Of a stretch of DNA of 64,000 nt, positions 12,285 to 23,432 are shown one piece after another. Both the position numbers and the translations under genes were made by a program. This DNA comes from Chondrus crispus (lineage: Eukaryota; Rhodophyta; Florideophyceae; Gigartinales; Gigartinaceae). Positions within the stretch are counted from its first letter, which is position 1; each line of letters opens with the position of its first letter. The notes under the pieces were generated by a model that was given only the letters and a program-made list of their open reading frames with translations, made no database searches and was not told the origin of the DNA. The stretch lies in the NCBI RefSeq assembly GCF_000350225.1, contig NW_005179123.1, forward strand, positions 85,387 to 149,386. The letters are read 5' to 3'.

Positions 12285-15130
12285 CCCTGTTCCGCACCCT
12301 CGCCATGTCGGACAACACCCTCGCCATGTCGGCAAAAAAAATTTCCGGAGACTGGTAAAGTACTTTACGCCCTCATTACTCAGCCGGCTCCTGCCCTCTC
12401 CAGCAATTGCAAACTCTGCCTCTCACTCGCCAGAGCACGAACACTGTTGACACCAATTCGCCTTTTCCGGAACCACCTTACTGTACTTCATAGAGAAACC
12501 AAAACGGGCTTCTGCTTTTCCATTTTTCTTCTCTATACTTCTCATTTAACGACCCCCCTTCCCGCGTGCGCCCTTTCACACCTCTGGTGACGCGCCCCAA
12601 AGTCAACTATGACCTTCTAGTTGTTTGGCCCAAAAAAGATACCTCTCCATAGTTTGGCCGCAACACTTTTTTTACTGACGCACTGCCGATTGCACTATTG
12701 CTACACCTCGCAAATGGAAGCAGTACAGTAGCGCAATCACGCGCGCCACTGCAGCGGTATGCAACGGGGCCATGTTCTTTCTCTGCAGGTACACGCAAAG
12801 CATTCGCAAATGGAGCGGGAGAGCCCGCAAGTTGTCGTGCACTTTCTACCGTCGCGCCCCCAGCTCTGACAGAAAGGCCTGGCTGGCCTGTACCATAACA
12901 AAAAAATACTGTCGGCGGGGACGTCCCTCAATGTCGCAGCGAACCCGTCAAACAGGGGCGTTGCCGCCCGTCCTCGCTGTCTCCGGCATGGCTTCATTTT
13001 CCCCTGTTGTGCAGCGTGGTGAAACATGCCGACGTATGTAACCGTTACACATTGCGACGCACGGTACCCGCCCTTCACTAAACGGCGCACCCGGCCTGCG
13101 CACACGTATGGCGGCAGTCAGACCCGCGGAGTCAGACAGGCGTGCCGTAAATGTACTCGCCTCGGCGAGTGCGTGCGCGGCATCTTCCAGTGACCAGCGC
13201 GCCCGTTGCGAAATAGCGCGACGTGCTTCTGTCGCGGGTTTGTGCGATGAGGTGCGCGCGGACTACTTTGCTGGGTGTGTGTGTGGGCTCGCCTTCGTTC
13301 CATGGGGCTGGCCTTGATGCTTCGAGGTGGGTGCACTGCTCTGGGGCTGCACTGCGGTCGCAAGTGCGCCGGGTAGTATGGCGCAAGGCATCGGGACGTA
13401 AATCTCCGCCTCGCCAGCGACAAAGTCTTCGCTACTGTCGTCATCCGACACCGTCCCCAGCCCCGACGCTGGGTTGGGGTCCGGCACCGGGTCCGGCAAC
13501 GGCCCCGGCACGCAAGGCACTGGCACGGGGTCCGATATGGCAGCTTTCTCTTTCGTTCCATGGTGCTTGCGGCGATGCATTCCATGATGCTTCGAGGCGG
13601 GTGCGCGGCTCTGGGGCTGCATTGCAGTCGCACGTGCGCCGCGTGGGATGCCGCGAAACTTCGGCCCCGAGGGGCTTACTCTCATTTGCATCATTGGGAC
13701 AGAACGTCTGTCGGATGCGCTCGCAACCATTCCATAGTACTTGTCGTGATCCTTTCCGTCATGCTTCGAAGAGGGTGTGCTGGTCCGGGGCTGCATTGCG
13801 GTCGGACGTGCGCCACGTGGGACGGCGCACGGATGCTCTCCGTGATGCTTTCCGTGATGCTTCGAGGCGGGTGCGCTGCTCCGAGGCTGCGTTGCAGGCG
13901 CAAGTGCGCCGGATGGTTCGGCCGATGGTTCGGCCGATGGTTCGGCGCCAGGCCCCGGCTCCGAGAGAGGTATGTTGTCGTGCTGCGTTGCGGCCGAAAG
14001 TGAGCCGGACGGGCTCGCTTGCGTTCCATGGTGCTTGCCCTGATCCTTTCCGTGATGCTTCGAGGCGGGTGCGCTGCTCTGGGGCTGCATTGCCGTCGCA
14101 CGTGCGCCAGATGGTACGCCGTTAAAGATATAACCATATGGTTCCGCCAATAGTTCGGTGTAAGGCGGAACTATGATGCCGAGCTTAGGTACTGGGTACG
14201 AACGTGAGCTGGATGGACTCGCCTTCGTTCCATGGGGCTTGCCGTGATCCCTTTCGTGATCCTTCGAGGGGGGTGCGCTCAGGTCATCCATGACAGAGGG
14301 CGGTAGAGTTGCGTAGTACTACGTCGTGAAGAGATAAAGCGGTCTCGCGAGAGCGGGCGGTTGCCTGAAGTCGATCGGTATGCTCACAGGGACTGAATAA
14401 TATTATGCGTCTCTTGTTCGGAAGGCTTGGCTCAGCTGATGTTTGAACTGAGGCCCCCGAAGAACGGCGGTGGGGCAGAGACGTTCGGTGGCAGTACATT
14501 GGGAGAAAAGGATTACAACAATACGAAAGGAACAGTAACGTTGTCTGTAAAACAACGCGCTGTCGGGAAACTCGCTGGACGTGAAGTAAACCCGAGATTA
14601 ATTCCACCACGAGTTTTGTGGACTGACCTCCAGCAAGGTACCTGCCCGCAACAAACGCAAATCTGGTGACCAGACTCTGGTCCATCGTTGCGCCGCCAGA
14701 CGGATCACGTGCACCTTCAATCATGAGTTGTACAGTACAGTTGTACAGATATACAAGTGTACAACAGCAATGCAAGCTGATCATGAAGTTTGATCTCCTG
14801 TTCAATTTACTGTAGATGATAATTCTAAGCCATCCTTCTGACTTGCTCTTGCGTGTTAGATTGAGAAGTCGAATGCACTCCTCTTCAAGGTATTGCCGTG
14901 CTTTCTCAGCAAATATCTTAGCATACATCCACATCCCTATCCTTTGTTCGTGCATGAACCTTTAGCAGTGTACTTGAGCTGAACTCCCTCGCGTCGCTTT
15001 GTAGAGGCCGGGGCCCAAGCACAGCACTATCTTAGCATCGGATAAAAGCAAATCCAAGGCACTTTGCCTACTTGCTGTAACCCTCAACTCCCCACCTACA
15101 TACTGCACTCTGCCTGCCCCTCTAACTAAA
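12285..15130 (-). repeat. Unclassified repeat family, copy 1 (minus)
   Basis: Read on the minus strand: a segment S (15130-14700), a leader (about 14560-14292), a low-complexity ORF (14291-13263), then a tail T (13140-12285). S is repeated inverted at 17075-17520. Leader plus ORF start are repeated at 16230-16500. T is repeated at 15541-15670 and 21525-20700. Terminal repeats and target duplications could not be fixed, so the class is open. No transposase or reverse transcriptase is visible, which points to a non-autonomous family or segmental duplication. Confidence 0.7.
13263..14291 (-). CDS. Low-complexity repeat protein of the unclassified repeat family, 342 aa
   Basis: ATG at 14291; the start and about 130 bp of leader are conserved in copy 2. 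The protein is built from seven or so imperfect units of about 35 residues with the pattern ATAMQPQSSAPASKHHGKD followed by a GTKASPSGSL-like stretch. It is rich in His, Lys, Ala, Pro and Ser. No signal peptide, membrane segment or known domain is seen, and it is probably disordered. The same ORF occurs in copy 2 (149 aa) and as a fragment in copy 3. It may be a real host-derived or element-encoded protein, or a repeat that happens to stay open. Function unknown. Confidence 0.45.
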   Translation of the reverse strand: MDDLSAPPSKDHERDHGKPHGTKASPSSSRSYPVPKLGIIVPPYTELLAEPYGYIFNGVPSGARATAMQPQSSAPASKHHGKDQGKHHGTQASPSGSLSAATQHDNIPLSEPGPGAEPSAEPSAEPSGALAPATQPRSSAPASKHHGKHHGEHPCAVPRGARPTAMQPRTSTPSSKHDGKDHDKYYGMVASASDRRSVPMMQMRVSPSGPKFRGIPRGARATAMQPQSRAPASKHHGMHRRKHHGTKEKAAISDPVPVPCVPGPLPDPVPDPNPASGLGTVSDDDSSEDFVAGEAEIYVPMPCAILPGALATAVQPQSSAPTSKHQGQPHGTKASPHTHPAK

Positions 15131-15548
15131 TACACCTGGGCGAAAACTCGATGAAGCGAATATTGCAGTTTGCCACAAGGATAGAATGGTTATCAGTCGA
15201 AAGGGCGATGTATTTCGTCTTCTTGACAGGCTGAGGGGGGCCGTTTGGAGAGGACCGCTTTTTAGAAGTTTCTACTTGTCTATCTTTCGCGGTTGCTTCG
15301 GCGGCATCTGTGGCAGATCCTGTCGCGCTTTGATCCGTTGATGGATTCTGGGTCGATGGCGTCCATGACGCAAACTGGTACGATCCGTACAGTATGAGAC
15401 TCGATTGTGCTGAGGAAAAAGCGGAAAAGTTACTTCGTTTTCCTTCAAGACAGGTCGAACCGGCATTCAATGCCGGATCGTTGCTGTGATCACTGATCAC
15501 AGCAATTCTGGCGCAAAGGTGGTTCCGGAAAAGGCGAATTGGTGTCAA
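15126..15548 (-). other. Open frame of 140 codons without ATG, uncertain
   Basis: An open minus-strand frame just outside segment S, with no ATG near its 5' end. The product would be Ser/Thr/Gln-rich with a short basic cluster (KKRSS...VKKTK). I recognise no family and it overlaps repeat sequence at its 5' end. Confidence 0.2.
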
Positions 15549-17520
15549 CAGTGTTAGTCCTCTGGCGAGTGAGAGGCAGAGTTTGCAAGTGCTGGAGAGG
15601 GCAGGAGCCTGCTGAGTAATGAGGGCGTACCAGTGTCCGACATGGCGAGGGTGCGGAACAGGGTAGGTATACCATACATCGGCCTAGCTATTCAGCCGAA
15701 GAACACGGACTAGATCTCCGCCTGTGTGTACCGCTGTTCCCAGTGTCTATTGGACCCATCGGCCTTGCTAGTCAGCCGAAAAACACAGAGAACAACCGGA
15801 ACAACCAACCAACACGGACGTCCAACCTCTTGAATTCTTTTCGATTAGCCATGGAGAGCTCAAAGGAACGTGACTGCATCAACACGGTTACAGACAACTC
15901 TGCTCAGATACCTTCCTACAGTAGTTGTGCAAAGGAGCAAAGGGGCAATCCGCACTCATAGGAATCAGGCGAGTTAAGAAAGGCCCTTAAGAAAGGCCCT
16001 GAGGGCCTTGTATGGACGACTTTCTCCACGTAGGCTCCAACAGCATCACTTTCTGTCGTACCTGCCTCCTTTCGCTGCACCAATCTCTACATGTCGAAAG
16101 ATACTGAAAGGGTACGACCTTCAACTATGACATCGTTCGAGGTTGTTCTCATCCACGTGTACACGTCCACACGCGTGCGTGTCATCGACACGTGCCCAGT
16201 CGGCACAGCATTACAGCATATCTCACCATCTCGCCAACTGTTTGTTCCTTTCGCATTGTTGTAAACCCTTACTCGCCATGCAACCTGCCACTCAACTCTT
16301 CTTTACCCCAGTGCTGTTCTTCGGGCGCCTCTCAGTTTCAACACAACCTGAGCCAAATCATTCCCAACAAGAGACGCATACTATTTTTCAGTCCTTGTGA
16401 GCATACCGATTGACTTCCAGGCCACCGCCCGCTCTCATCAACAGCTTTATCTCTTCACGACTTCGTATTACACAACTCTACCGCCCTCTGTCATGGCTGA
16501 CCTGAGCGCAACCCCCTCGAAGGATCACGGAAAAGATTACGGCAAGCACCGTGGAACGAAGTCGAGCTCATCCGGCTCACTTTCGGCCCCAACGAAGCAC
16601 GAGAACATACCCCTCTCGGAGCAGAGGTTTGTCCGCGGAACCAGCACAGGGGGCGTACCATCTGGCCCACGTGCGGCCGCAGTGCGGCCCCAGAGCAGCG
16701 CACTCGCCTCGAAGGATCACGGAAAGGATCACGGCAAGCACCATGGAACGGAGGCGAGCCCATCCGGCTCCCTTTTCGCCAACACAGGTGCGGAACCACC
16801 CGGCAAACTTGCGACCGCAATAAAGCCCCAGAGCAGCGCACCCGCCCCGAAGAATGACGAAAAGCCTCACGGCAAGCCCGATGGAACGAAGGCGAGCCCA
16901 CGCACACACCTTCTGGTAAAAGCTAAACTACCTTCGCCTTGAATGGACATCCAGGTCAGCCAGTGACCTCGCTCTGTCCCCTCTTAGACTGGCTACCGAA
17001 GGAAATGGAATAATCAAGCGAGCATTTTCTAATTCCACCTTACAATTATTAGTGAGCGCTATCCGCCAATTTCATGCAACTACTATTTAGTTAGAGGGGC
17101 AGGCTGAGTGCAATATGAAGGCGGCGAGTTGAGGGTTACAGCAAGTAGGCAAAGTGCCTTAGATTTGCTTTTATCCGATGCTAAGGTAGTGCTGTGCTTA
17201 GGCCCTGGCCTCTACAAAGCGAAGCGAGGGAGTTCAGCTTAAGTACACTGCTAAAGGTTCATGCACGAACAAAAGACAAGGGATGTGGCTGTATGCTACG
17301 TTATTTGCAGTGAAAGCACGGCAATACCTTGAAGAGGAGTGCATTCGACTTCTCGATCTGACACGCAAGAGCAAGTCAGAAGGCTGACTTAAAATGCTTC
17401 CGCTATGTAATTATTGCATTATCATCTACTGTAAATTGAACAGGAGATCAAACTTCATGATCAGCTTGCATTGCTGTTGTACACTTGTGTAGCTGTACAT
17501 CTGTACAACTCATGATTGAT
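15475..17520 (+). repeat. Unclassified repeat family, copy 2 (plus)
   Basis: Read on the plus strand: tail T (about 15475-15945), leader (16230-16492), ORF (16493-16942), then segment S (17075-17520). Compared with copy 1 the order of S and T around leader plus ORF is exchanged, so this is not a simple inverted duplicate. The block 15700-15945 is nearly the reverse complement of 20425-20700. Confidence 0.65.
16493..16942 (+). CDS. Low-complexity repeat protein, copy 2, 149 aa
   Basis: Starts at the ATG at 16493 inside CCCTCTGTCATGG, identical in context to the start at 14291. Begins MADLSATPSKDHGKDYGKHR and carries about three of the His/Lys/Ser/Pro units. It is shorter than copy 1 because units are missing. 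Preservation of frame and start in two diverged copies argues for past selection on the protein, but low-complexity repeats can stay open by composition alone. Confidence 0.45.
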   Translation: MADLSATPSKDHGKDYGKHRGTKSSSSGSLSAPTKHENIPLSEQRFVRGTSTGGVPSGPRAAAVRPQSSALASKDHGKDHGKHHGTEASPSGSLFANTGAEPPGKLATAIKPQSSAPAPKNDEKPHGKPDGTKASPRTHLLVKAKLPSP

Positions 17521-17678
17521 AACTGCCTTGAGCCGACTGCAACAGCACCCTTCTGCCCGACTCCGCATTTGCGCCTATCCCCTCTCACTCACTCTCCTCC
17601 CCGTCCTTCTCGTCCCCGCCGCCCTGCTCTTCCCCACTGCCCTCACCTTCCCCGCCGCCGTTCTCTTCCCCACTACCC

Positions 17679-19768
17679 TCACCTTCCCCGCCCGCCCTTT
17701 CTGCCTCCGCCGCTGCGCCGTGCCCGCCCCCGCCTCGCATGCTCTGCCCACGCGCCCACGGCATACCCCAGCCTCCCGAGCGCGAAGCGCACCGTGCGTA
17801 ACGCCTCCTCCACGTCCACCGTCACCCCGATGTTCTTCATCTCCAAGCACGGGTTGAGCACCTGCCTGGTCTTCTGCCCGCACCCCTTGTCGTAGTCCTT
17901 CTCGCCATGGTCTGCCCGCCGTCGCGCCAGCATGTCAGCAACAGTCACTCGTTAGACACACATCGCTTGCTCTAAAAAACACCGCCCGAATCGTACACTC
18001 GCAACTCCACTTACCCGCGTGCATCAGGCTCTCCAGCTCGTAGTACCAGATCTTGCACGACTCCGCCAGCAGGCTGAACGAGTAGTCATTGTATCCCACC
18101 GGCATGATCTCGATCAACGCGCTGCCAATAAAATCAAACAAACACACACACGCACACACACACACACACACGCACACACACACACACGCACACACACACA
18201 CACACACAAACAAAGGAAACAACGCGTCAGTCACCCTGCCTGCACTTACCGCACCACAACCACCGCAACCCACTTTGCGCACCGCCAACATCTTACCTAT
18301 GCCTAGGCATCCACATCTGCCCCATGCTCTGGCTCCCATGCGGCGTGATAAGCACCCCGGCCCTCGCGAAAATCCTCACAAAGTCCTCGGCCGTATTCAG
18401 CTTATCCGTCGACACCACCTCCACCTCCACCCCGTCCCCCTCAAACCTCTCCCTGAGCGCCGTCTCCAGCTCGCCAATATTCTCGAGCGGTCTCGTCAAG
18501 TGCCTCTGCAGCACCACGATCCGCTTGGGCGGCTGCGGGAACGCCGCCTGCCCGACCCGCGCAATCTCGGGCTCCTGCACCCCGTACAGCTTGTACGCCT
18601 CCTGCCGCAGGTGCCGGCACACGCGCTCGTGCGCCCCGTTCGCCAGCTTCGCCCCGGCCGTGAACCGCGGCGTGCACACGAGGTCCGTCTCCTTGTCGTC
18701 GCGCATCTCCCTGTGGAACACCAGCCGTTCCTCCGCGCGCAGCTCCGGGAACGCCTCCAGCAGCGGCGCGGCGGTGCGGTCCTCCGCCGACCCCGCGTGC
18801 CGCTCCGCCTCCGTCAGGTTCGGGTACAGCTGCCCCGCGTCCAGTCTCAGGATCAGCGCGTACATCAGCCGGTTCACGTCGCGCGAGGTCTGCTCTACAA
18901 AGTCCGCTGAGCCCTGCGGCAGGTACACGTGCCGGGCGCCCTCGGAGAAGAGGGGCGCCGGTAAGCGCGCGCCGCGCGACGCGGCCGGCTCGTCCGGCGC
19001 CGCGCGCACGTCCACGCTCTGCTGCCACAGCGCCACGTCTAGCAGCCAGATGATGTCCATGACGAGGTGGTAGTTGTGGTTGCTGTTGACCATGTCCAGG
19101 TCGACGAGCCAGAGCGAGTCGAGCCACTTGATGCGCGCGCTGCGCACGTCGGCCGCGCTACCGCCGGGGCGCCGCAGCAGGCCGTCCAGCGTGCGGAACT
19201 TGGCGTTCAGGCAGCTGCCCTGCGGCACGAACGTGTCCTCCATGATCGGCCAGTGGCGCGACGAGAAGTAGCGCGGGTCGGTAGACTGGTAGCGGTAGCC
19301 GCACCAGTTGTCCGTGGGCACCTCCGCGCCGTCCGGGCGCGAGTCGTCGACAAAGTAGACGGTCGGGCGGCCGAACTCCTCCTCCGTGGTGACGTTGACG
19401 CACACCAGGCCTTCGTACACGCAGCTCTGCACGCCGGCGATGTACTCGCGGCAGCCGAGGCGCGTGGTGGAGATGTTGCGCGAGGGCGAGTGGGCGCGGA
19501 GGTGGGCGAGCCATGTGGAGGCGGACTTGGCGGCTTCGGCACGCGCGAGCGACCAGGACGCAGTGGCGGTGGTGAAGTTGGACGGCGGGGTGACGCGCGT
19601 GGACTGCAGAAGCGAGCGCGGCAGCATTACCACGATGGCGTAGAGGTGGGCTGCGATGGCGGCGACGATGACGATCGCCAACCCTGCCTGGCGCGAGGTC
19701 TTGAAGAAGGGCGAGGACGCATTCTTGGGGCCCGGGCTGGAGGAGGTGGTTAGGACGGGGCGCGACAT
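17679..19768 (-). CDS. Glycosyltransferase family 61 (DUF563) type II membrane protein, three exons
   Basis: Proposed CDS is complement(join(17679..17911,18015..18121,18297..19768)), 603 aa. Introns are 175 nt (GTAAGA...GCAG) and 103 nt (GTAAGT...GCAG) with perfect phase joins. Residues 1-27 would be cytosolic, 28-49 form a single hydrophobic anchor (GLAIVIVAAIAAHLYAIVV), and the rest is lumenal. The end of exon 1 carries the family signature GVLITPHGSQSMGQMWMPRH (471-490). It continues across the intron into SALIEIMPVG and a Tyr-rich YNDYSF segment, as GT61 enzymes do after their conserved His-Gly. GT61 enzymes transfer xylose, arabinose or GlcNAc onto glycans in the Golgi; the substrate here cannot be told. 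The C-terminus ends in a basic Arg/Gly-rich tail. This is the best-supported cellular gene in the window. Confidence 0.85.
18142..18208. repeat. (CA)n microsatellite inside intron 1 of the GT61 gene
   Basis: About 67 bp of ACACAC broken by a few G, which reads as (TG)n on the coding strand just upstream of the 3' splice site. It is likely length-polymorphic. Confidence 0.95.
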
Positions 19769-20057
19769 GATCTAAGGATGTGGAGAGGGGGAGGGTAGGC
19801 GGCGAGGATGCAGCCGCGAAAGGGAAAGGCACAGAGACGTCGGCATGTCGCTCGGCATGTCGCGCGACGCGTCGAAGCGGTGGGCTTGCATAATGTGGTT
19901 TTGGGTGTCACGATGCGACGGTGTCGATGGTGTTGATGTGTTGTCCATTTATCGACGTGGCGTGCCACGGGGACGCATGTGCGAGTAACAAGGGTATGAG
20001 AGCGCAGATGCGTTGAATTAGTACAAAATTGGATAGCTACAGTAACGCGAGAAAGGA

Positions 20058-20108
20058 CGACGAATTCAGGGTACTGTATTTCGGAAATACAGTACCCTGA
20101 ATTCGTCG
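20058..20108. repeat. 51-bp perfect palindrome
   Basis: Arms 20058-20082 and 20084-20108 (25 bp each) are exact reverse complements around a single central G. They contain GAATTC and GTACTGTA. A strong hairpin is possible in single strands. Confidence 0.95.
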
Positions 20109-20337
20109 CAATACTATTTCCTCTAGACGTTAGTTAGTCTAGGTCTAGGTGTAAGCAAGAAAAAAGGGGACGGCTCGTTACACGTGTTCACTTCTCTTAT
20201 GTGAGTCTTTATGAGGGGAACGGGGTGGTGCTGAACTTTTCTGTAAAGTAGTAAAGTACACGTGTTCACTTCTCTTTATGAGGGGAACGTGGTGGTGCTG
20301 TCCGCACGGCTGTTCGCAGAGGTGTACCCTTCCTGAC

Positions 20338-20392
20338 CGGGGCAATTTGGGAATCGGGGGCAATTTGGGAATCGGGGGCAATTTGGGAATTT
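20338..20392. repeat. 18-bp tandem repeat
   Basis: The unit GGGGCAATTTGGGAATCG is repeated three times, the last unit incomplete. Confidence 0.85.
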
Positions 20393-21012
20393 TTAGTATT
20401 ACCCTTCCAGATTCTCAAGAACACGCCGTCGCCATGCTAGCGATAGTCGTACAAGTTCCTTCGTCCTCTAGGAAGGTATCTGAGCAGAGTTTTCTGTAAC
20501 CGTGTTGATGCAGTCCCGTTTACGTTCCTTTGAGCTCTCCATGGCTAATCGAAAAGAACTCAGAGCTCGGACGTCCGTGTTGGTTGGTTGTTCCGGTTGT
20601 TCTCTGTGTTGGGCTGACCAGCAAGGCCGATGGGTCCAATAGACACTGGGAACAGCGGTACACGCAGGCGGAGATCTAGCCCGTGTTCTTCGGCTGAATA
20701 GCTAGGCTGATGAACGGTATACCTACCCTGTTCCGCATCCTCGTCATGTCGGACACTGGTACGCCCTCATTGTTCAGCTGGCTCCTGCCCTCTCCAGCGC
20801 CCGCAAACTCTGCCTCTCACTCACCAGAGCACGAACACTGTTGAAATCTGTGGTGATTCCTTCATATGACTCCCAGTCATTCCTCTCTCCTGTCGTTGGC
20901 CAACGGCACCTCCCCTTTTGCTCAGCCTGCATGACAGTTTATGGGCCTCATTCTACTGCTGCGCACGCGAGTTCGAATCCCACCGTACACCTCCTTCCCA
21001 CGTTACCCAATC

Positions 21013-21180
21013 ACAAGCTCACACGTCAACCACCCGACGTTGTTAGAAGCAACCCCTCACAAGCTCACACGTCAACCACCCGACGTTGTTAGAAGCAACC
21101 CCTCACAAGCTCACACGTCAACCACCCGACGTTGTTAGAAGCAACCCCTCACAAGCCGACACGTCCCACACCCGACGTAT
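21013..21180. repeat. 46-bp tandem repeat, about 3.6 units
   Basis: Units start at 21013, 21059, 21105 and 21151. The first three are identical (ACAAGCTCACACGTCAACCA onward) and the fourth is degenerate and partial. Confidence 0.9.
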
Positions 21181-21972
21181 TCAGATGATGCAGAAAACCT
21201 CATTTTTCAGGTTCCAAGGTCCACCCGCACTGTAAGACGTCACCAACACGCATCAAAAACCTTCAGGTTCATGGTACACCTGCGCTCATACTTTCAAGTC
21301 AAGAACCCGGCATTCCTTCTCATTTAGTCACTCACATACGAGTTCAGGGGGACTGTGGTGATTCCTTCAACTCATTCATTGAACTCGACTGCTCATTCCC
21401 ACTTTGCGATGCTTCCTTCTCTGCTCATTCCTTCATATGACTCCCAGTCATTCCTCTCTCCTGTCGTTGGCCAACGGCACCTCCCCTTTTGCTCAGTGGT
21501 TATCATTCCCTGCATGACAAAATCAATTCGCCTTTTCCGGAACCACCTTACTGTACTTCGTAGATAAACCAAAACGGGCTTCTGCTTTTTCATTCTCCTT
21601 CTCTATACTTCTCATTTACCCTGCCCCTCTTCCAGCGTGCGCCTTTCACTTTCTACGGTCGCGCCCCCAGCTCTGGCAGAATGGCCTGGCTGGCCTGTAG
21701 CATATAAAAAAAAGTTGGTGGGGACCCTCAATTTCGTAGCGAACTCGTCAAACAGGGGCGTTGCCGCCCTTCCCCGCTGTCTCTGGCATGGTTTGATTTC
21801 CCCGTGGTGTGCAGCGTGGTGAAACATGCCCGCGTATGCAACCGTTACACATCGCGACGCACGGTACCCGCCCTTCATCAAACGGCACACCCGGCCTGCG
21901 CACACGTATGGCGGGAGTCAAACACGCGTGCCGTAAATGAACTCGCCTCGGCAAGCGCGTGCGCGGTATCTT

Positions 21973-22431
21973 CTAGTGCAAAGCGCACGCGTTGCGAAAT
22001 AGCGCGACGCAGTTCTGTCGCAGGTTTGCGCGATGAGGTGCGCGGACTACTTTGCGGGGTGTGTGTGTGGGCTCGCCTTCGTTCCATGATGCTTGCCGTG
22101 ATGCTTTCTGTGATGCTTCGAGGCGAGTGCGCTGTCCTGGGGCTGCATTAAGGTCGCAAGTGCGCCGGGTGGGACGGCGCAAACCTTCGGCACGCGAGAC
22201 ACCTTCCTGCAACACTTCCTGATAGGCATCGGGAAGGGGTACGATATCGCAGCTTTCTCTTTCGTTCCATGGCGCTTGCCGTGATGCTTTACGTGATGCT
22301 TCGAGGCGAGTACGCTGCTCAGGGGCTGCATTGAGGTCGCAGGTGCGCCGCGTGGGGCGTTGCGATGCTCCGCAGCTGTCTCTTTCGCGTCGAGGCAGAG
22401 CCTGAAGATTAGCACGAGGACTGTGATGCAA
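21973..22431 (-). pseudogene. Fragment of the low-complexity repeat protein (copy 3)
   Basis: Two or three His/Lys/Ala/Ser units (for example ASKHHVKHHGKRHGTKEKAA) remain in frame over 22415-22047, ending in HTHPAK as in copy 1. The conserved N-terminal start is lost. Confidence 0.5.
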
Positions 22432-22511
22432 GAATCGATATCCGGGTCTTTACTCTCGGTCCCTGCTCTACACTAAGTCCAGCGGTCTTGCTCCGTCGTC
22501 AGTGAGGCACT

Positions 22512-22628
22512 ATGCGCGTGTGGTATGTGCTACGTGTGTACGTGCAAGGGTATCATCACAAGGACTACGGCGCCCAGGATGACGGCGACGATGGAGCCAA
22601 TGGTTATGACGACTATGGCGCCGACTGA
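22512..22628 (+). CDS. Short ORF rich in Gly, Asp and Tyr, 38 aa
   Basis: ATG at 22512 and stop TGA at 22626. After a short hydrophobic start the product is Gly/Asp/Tyr/His-rich (GYHHKDYGAQDDGDDGANGY). It lies just beyond the broken edge of repeat copy 3. No promoter was found and chance composition is quite possible. Unknown function. Confidence 0.2.
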   Translation: MRVWYVLRVYVQGYHHKDYGAQDDGDDGANGYDDYGAD

Positions 22629-22924
22629 GAGAGCAGACGCGCGGACGACTTGTTCGTTGGGCAGCAAAATCAAGGCCGGTTAAGGAGAGGAGCATGCCGA
22701 GCGCGAGAGAGGAGGACAGGGAATGTCCTTGCAGATATATATCTCGGACGCTGGCAAGCACAATTCTCTCCCTCCACTGCAAGGGAGTGGTGCGATATCT
22801 CAGACGCAAGACTTTTTTTATTGAGATGGCAAGCAATGCAGTGCACGTACCGTACGTAAAAATATGTTAAGCGATGCGTGCCTCTAGTCAAGAGTTACCG
22901 TACACCTCGTCTGTCTGCCTGTCT

Positions 22925-23432
22925 CTGTGAATGCAGTTTGATGCAGTGCCGTGACGTGACACGAAATCCGATTATGATGCGATTGACTCAACACGACTTG
23001 GGATTCGATTCACTTCTACCTTCTCTTTGCTGTGTTTCCGCTGATGCAGATTCACTTGTACGAACTGCCCTGAAACATCCATGTTTCACTTAGTTACACT
23101 CTTCTTCATGCTTTGTCTTTGTTACTCTCTAGACTTTAGTTTCTCTTGCGGTAGTACTTAAGGCTTCTCCGCGGCTTTGCAACTAAGGTATCGATCATCC
23201 GCCGCACTCAGCTTGTGCCAGCATCAGAACGCCAGCAAAGACAAAGCATGAAGAAGAGTGTAACTAAGTGAAACATGGATGTTTCAGGGCAGTTCGTACA
23301 AGTGAATCTGCATCAGCGGAAACACAGCAAAGAGAAGGCAGAAGTGAATCGAATCCCGAGTCGTGTTGAGTCAATCGTATCATAATCGGATTTCGTGTCA
23401 CGTCACGGCGCTGCATCAAACTGCATTCACAG
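22925..23432. mobile_element. 508-bp foldback element
   Basis: Arms 22925-23121 and 23236-23432 are 197 bp each and almost perfect reverse complements (CTGTGAATGCAGTTTGATGC at the outer end), with a 114-bp spacer. No ORF. The structure fits a foldback or long-TIR MITE. The target duplication is unclear, since both flanks are CT-rich. Confidence 0.85.

Larger units (their letters stand above)
19769..20424. other. Upstream flank of the GT61 gene
   Basis: No ORF of note. It should contain the promoter of the minus-strand GT61 gene, but I see no convincing TATA box. The 3' part holds a 51-bp perfect palindrome and a tandem GGGGGCAATTTGGGAATC repeat near 20338-20392. Confidence 0.5.
20425..22450 (-). 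repeat. Unclassified repeat family, copy 3 (minus), interrupted
   Basis: Minus-strand order is ORF remnant (22431-21973), tail T (about 21970-21525), an extra 0.68-kb block (20841-21520), then the rest of T (20840-20425). The flanks of the extra block share a direct repeat of about 70 bp (20862-20930 and 21430-21500, TTCATATGACTCCCAGTCAT onward), so the block arose by insertion or duplication. The leader and 5' end of the unit are missing beyond 22450. Confidence 0.65.

Noticed and set aside
12737-13105. Conserved minus-strand frame shared by repeat copies 1 and 3 (GGYRASxCVTV...FHHAA)
   Set aside because: It stays open in both copies, but the differences are not clearly synonymous and the frame ends at different places; not enough to call a gene.
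18089-18910. 273-codon plus-strand ORF opposite the GT61 gene
   Set aside because: His/Arg/Pro-rich shadow of the high-GC coding strand, and it includes the CA microsatellite.
20965-20990. tRNA T-arm (GAGTTCGAATCCCACC)
   Set aside because: The upstream sequence cannot fold into the other arms; it is an isolated B-box-like word within a repeat.
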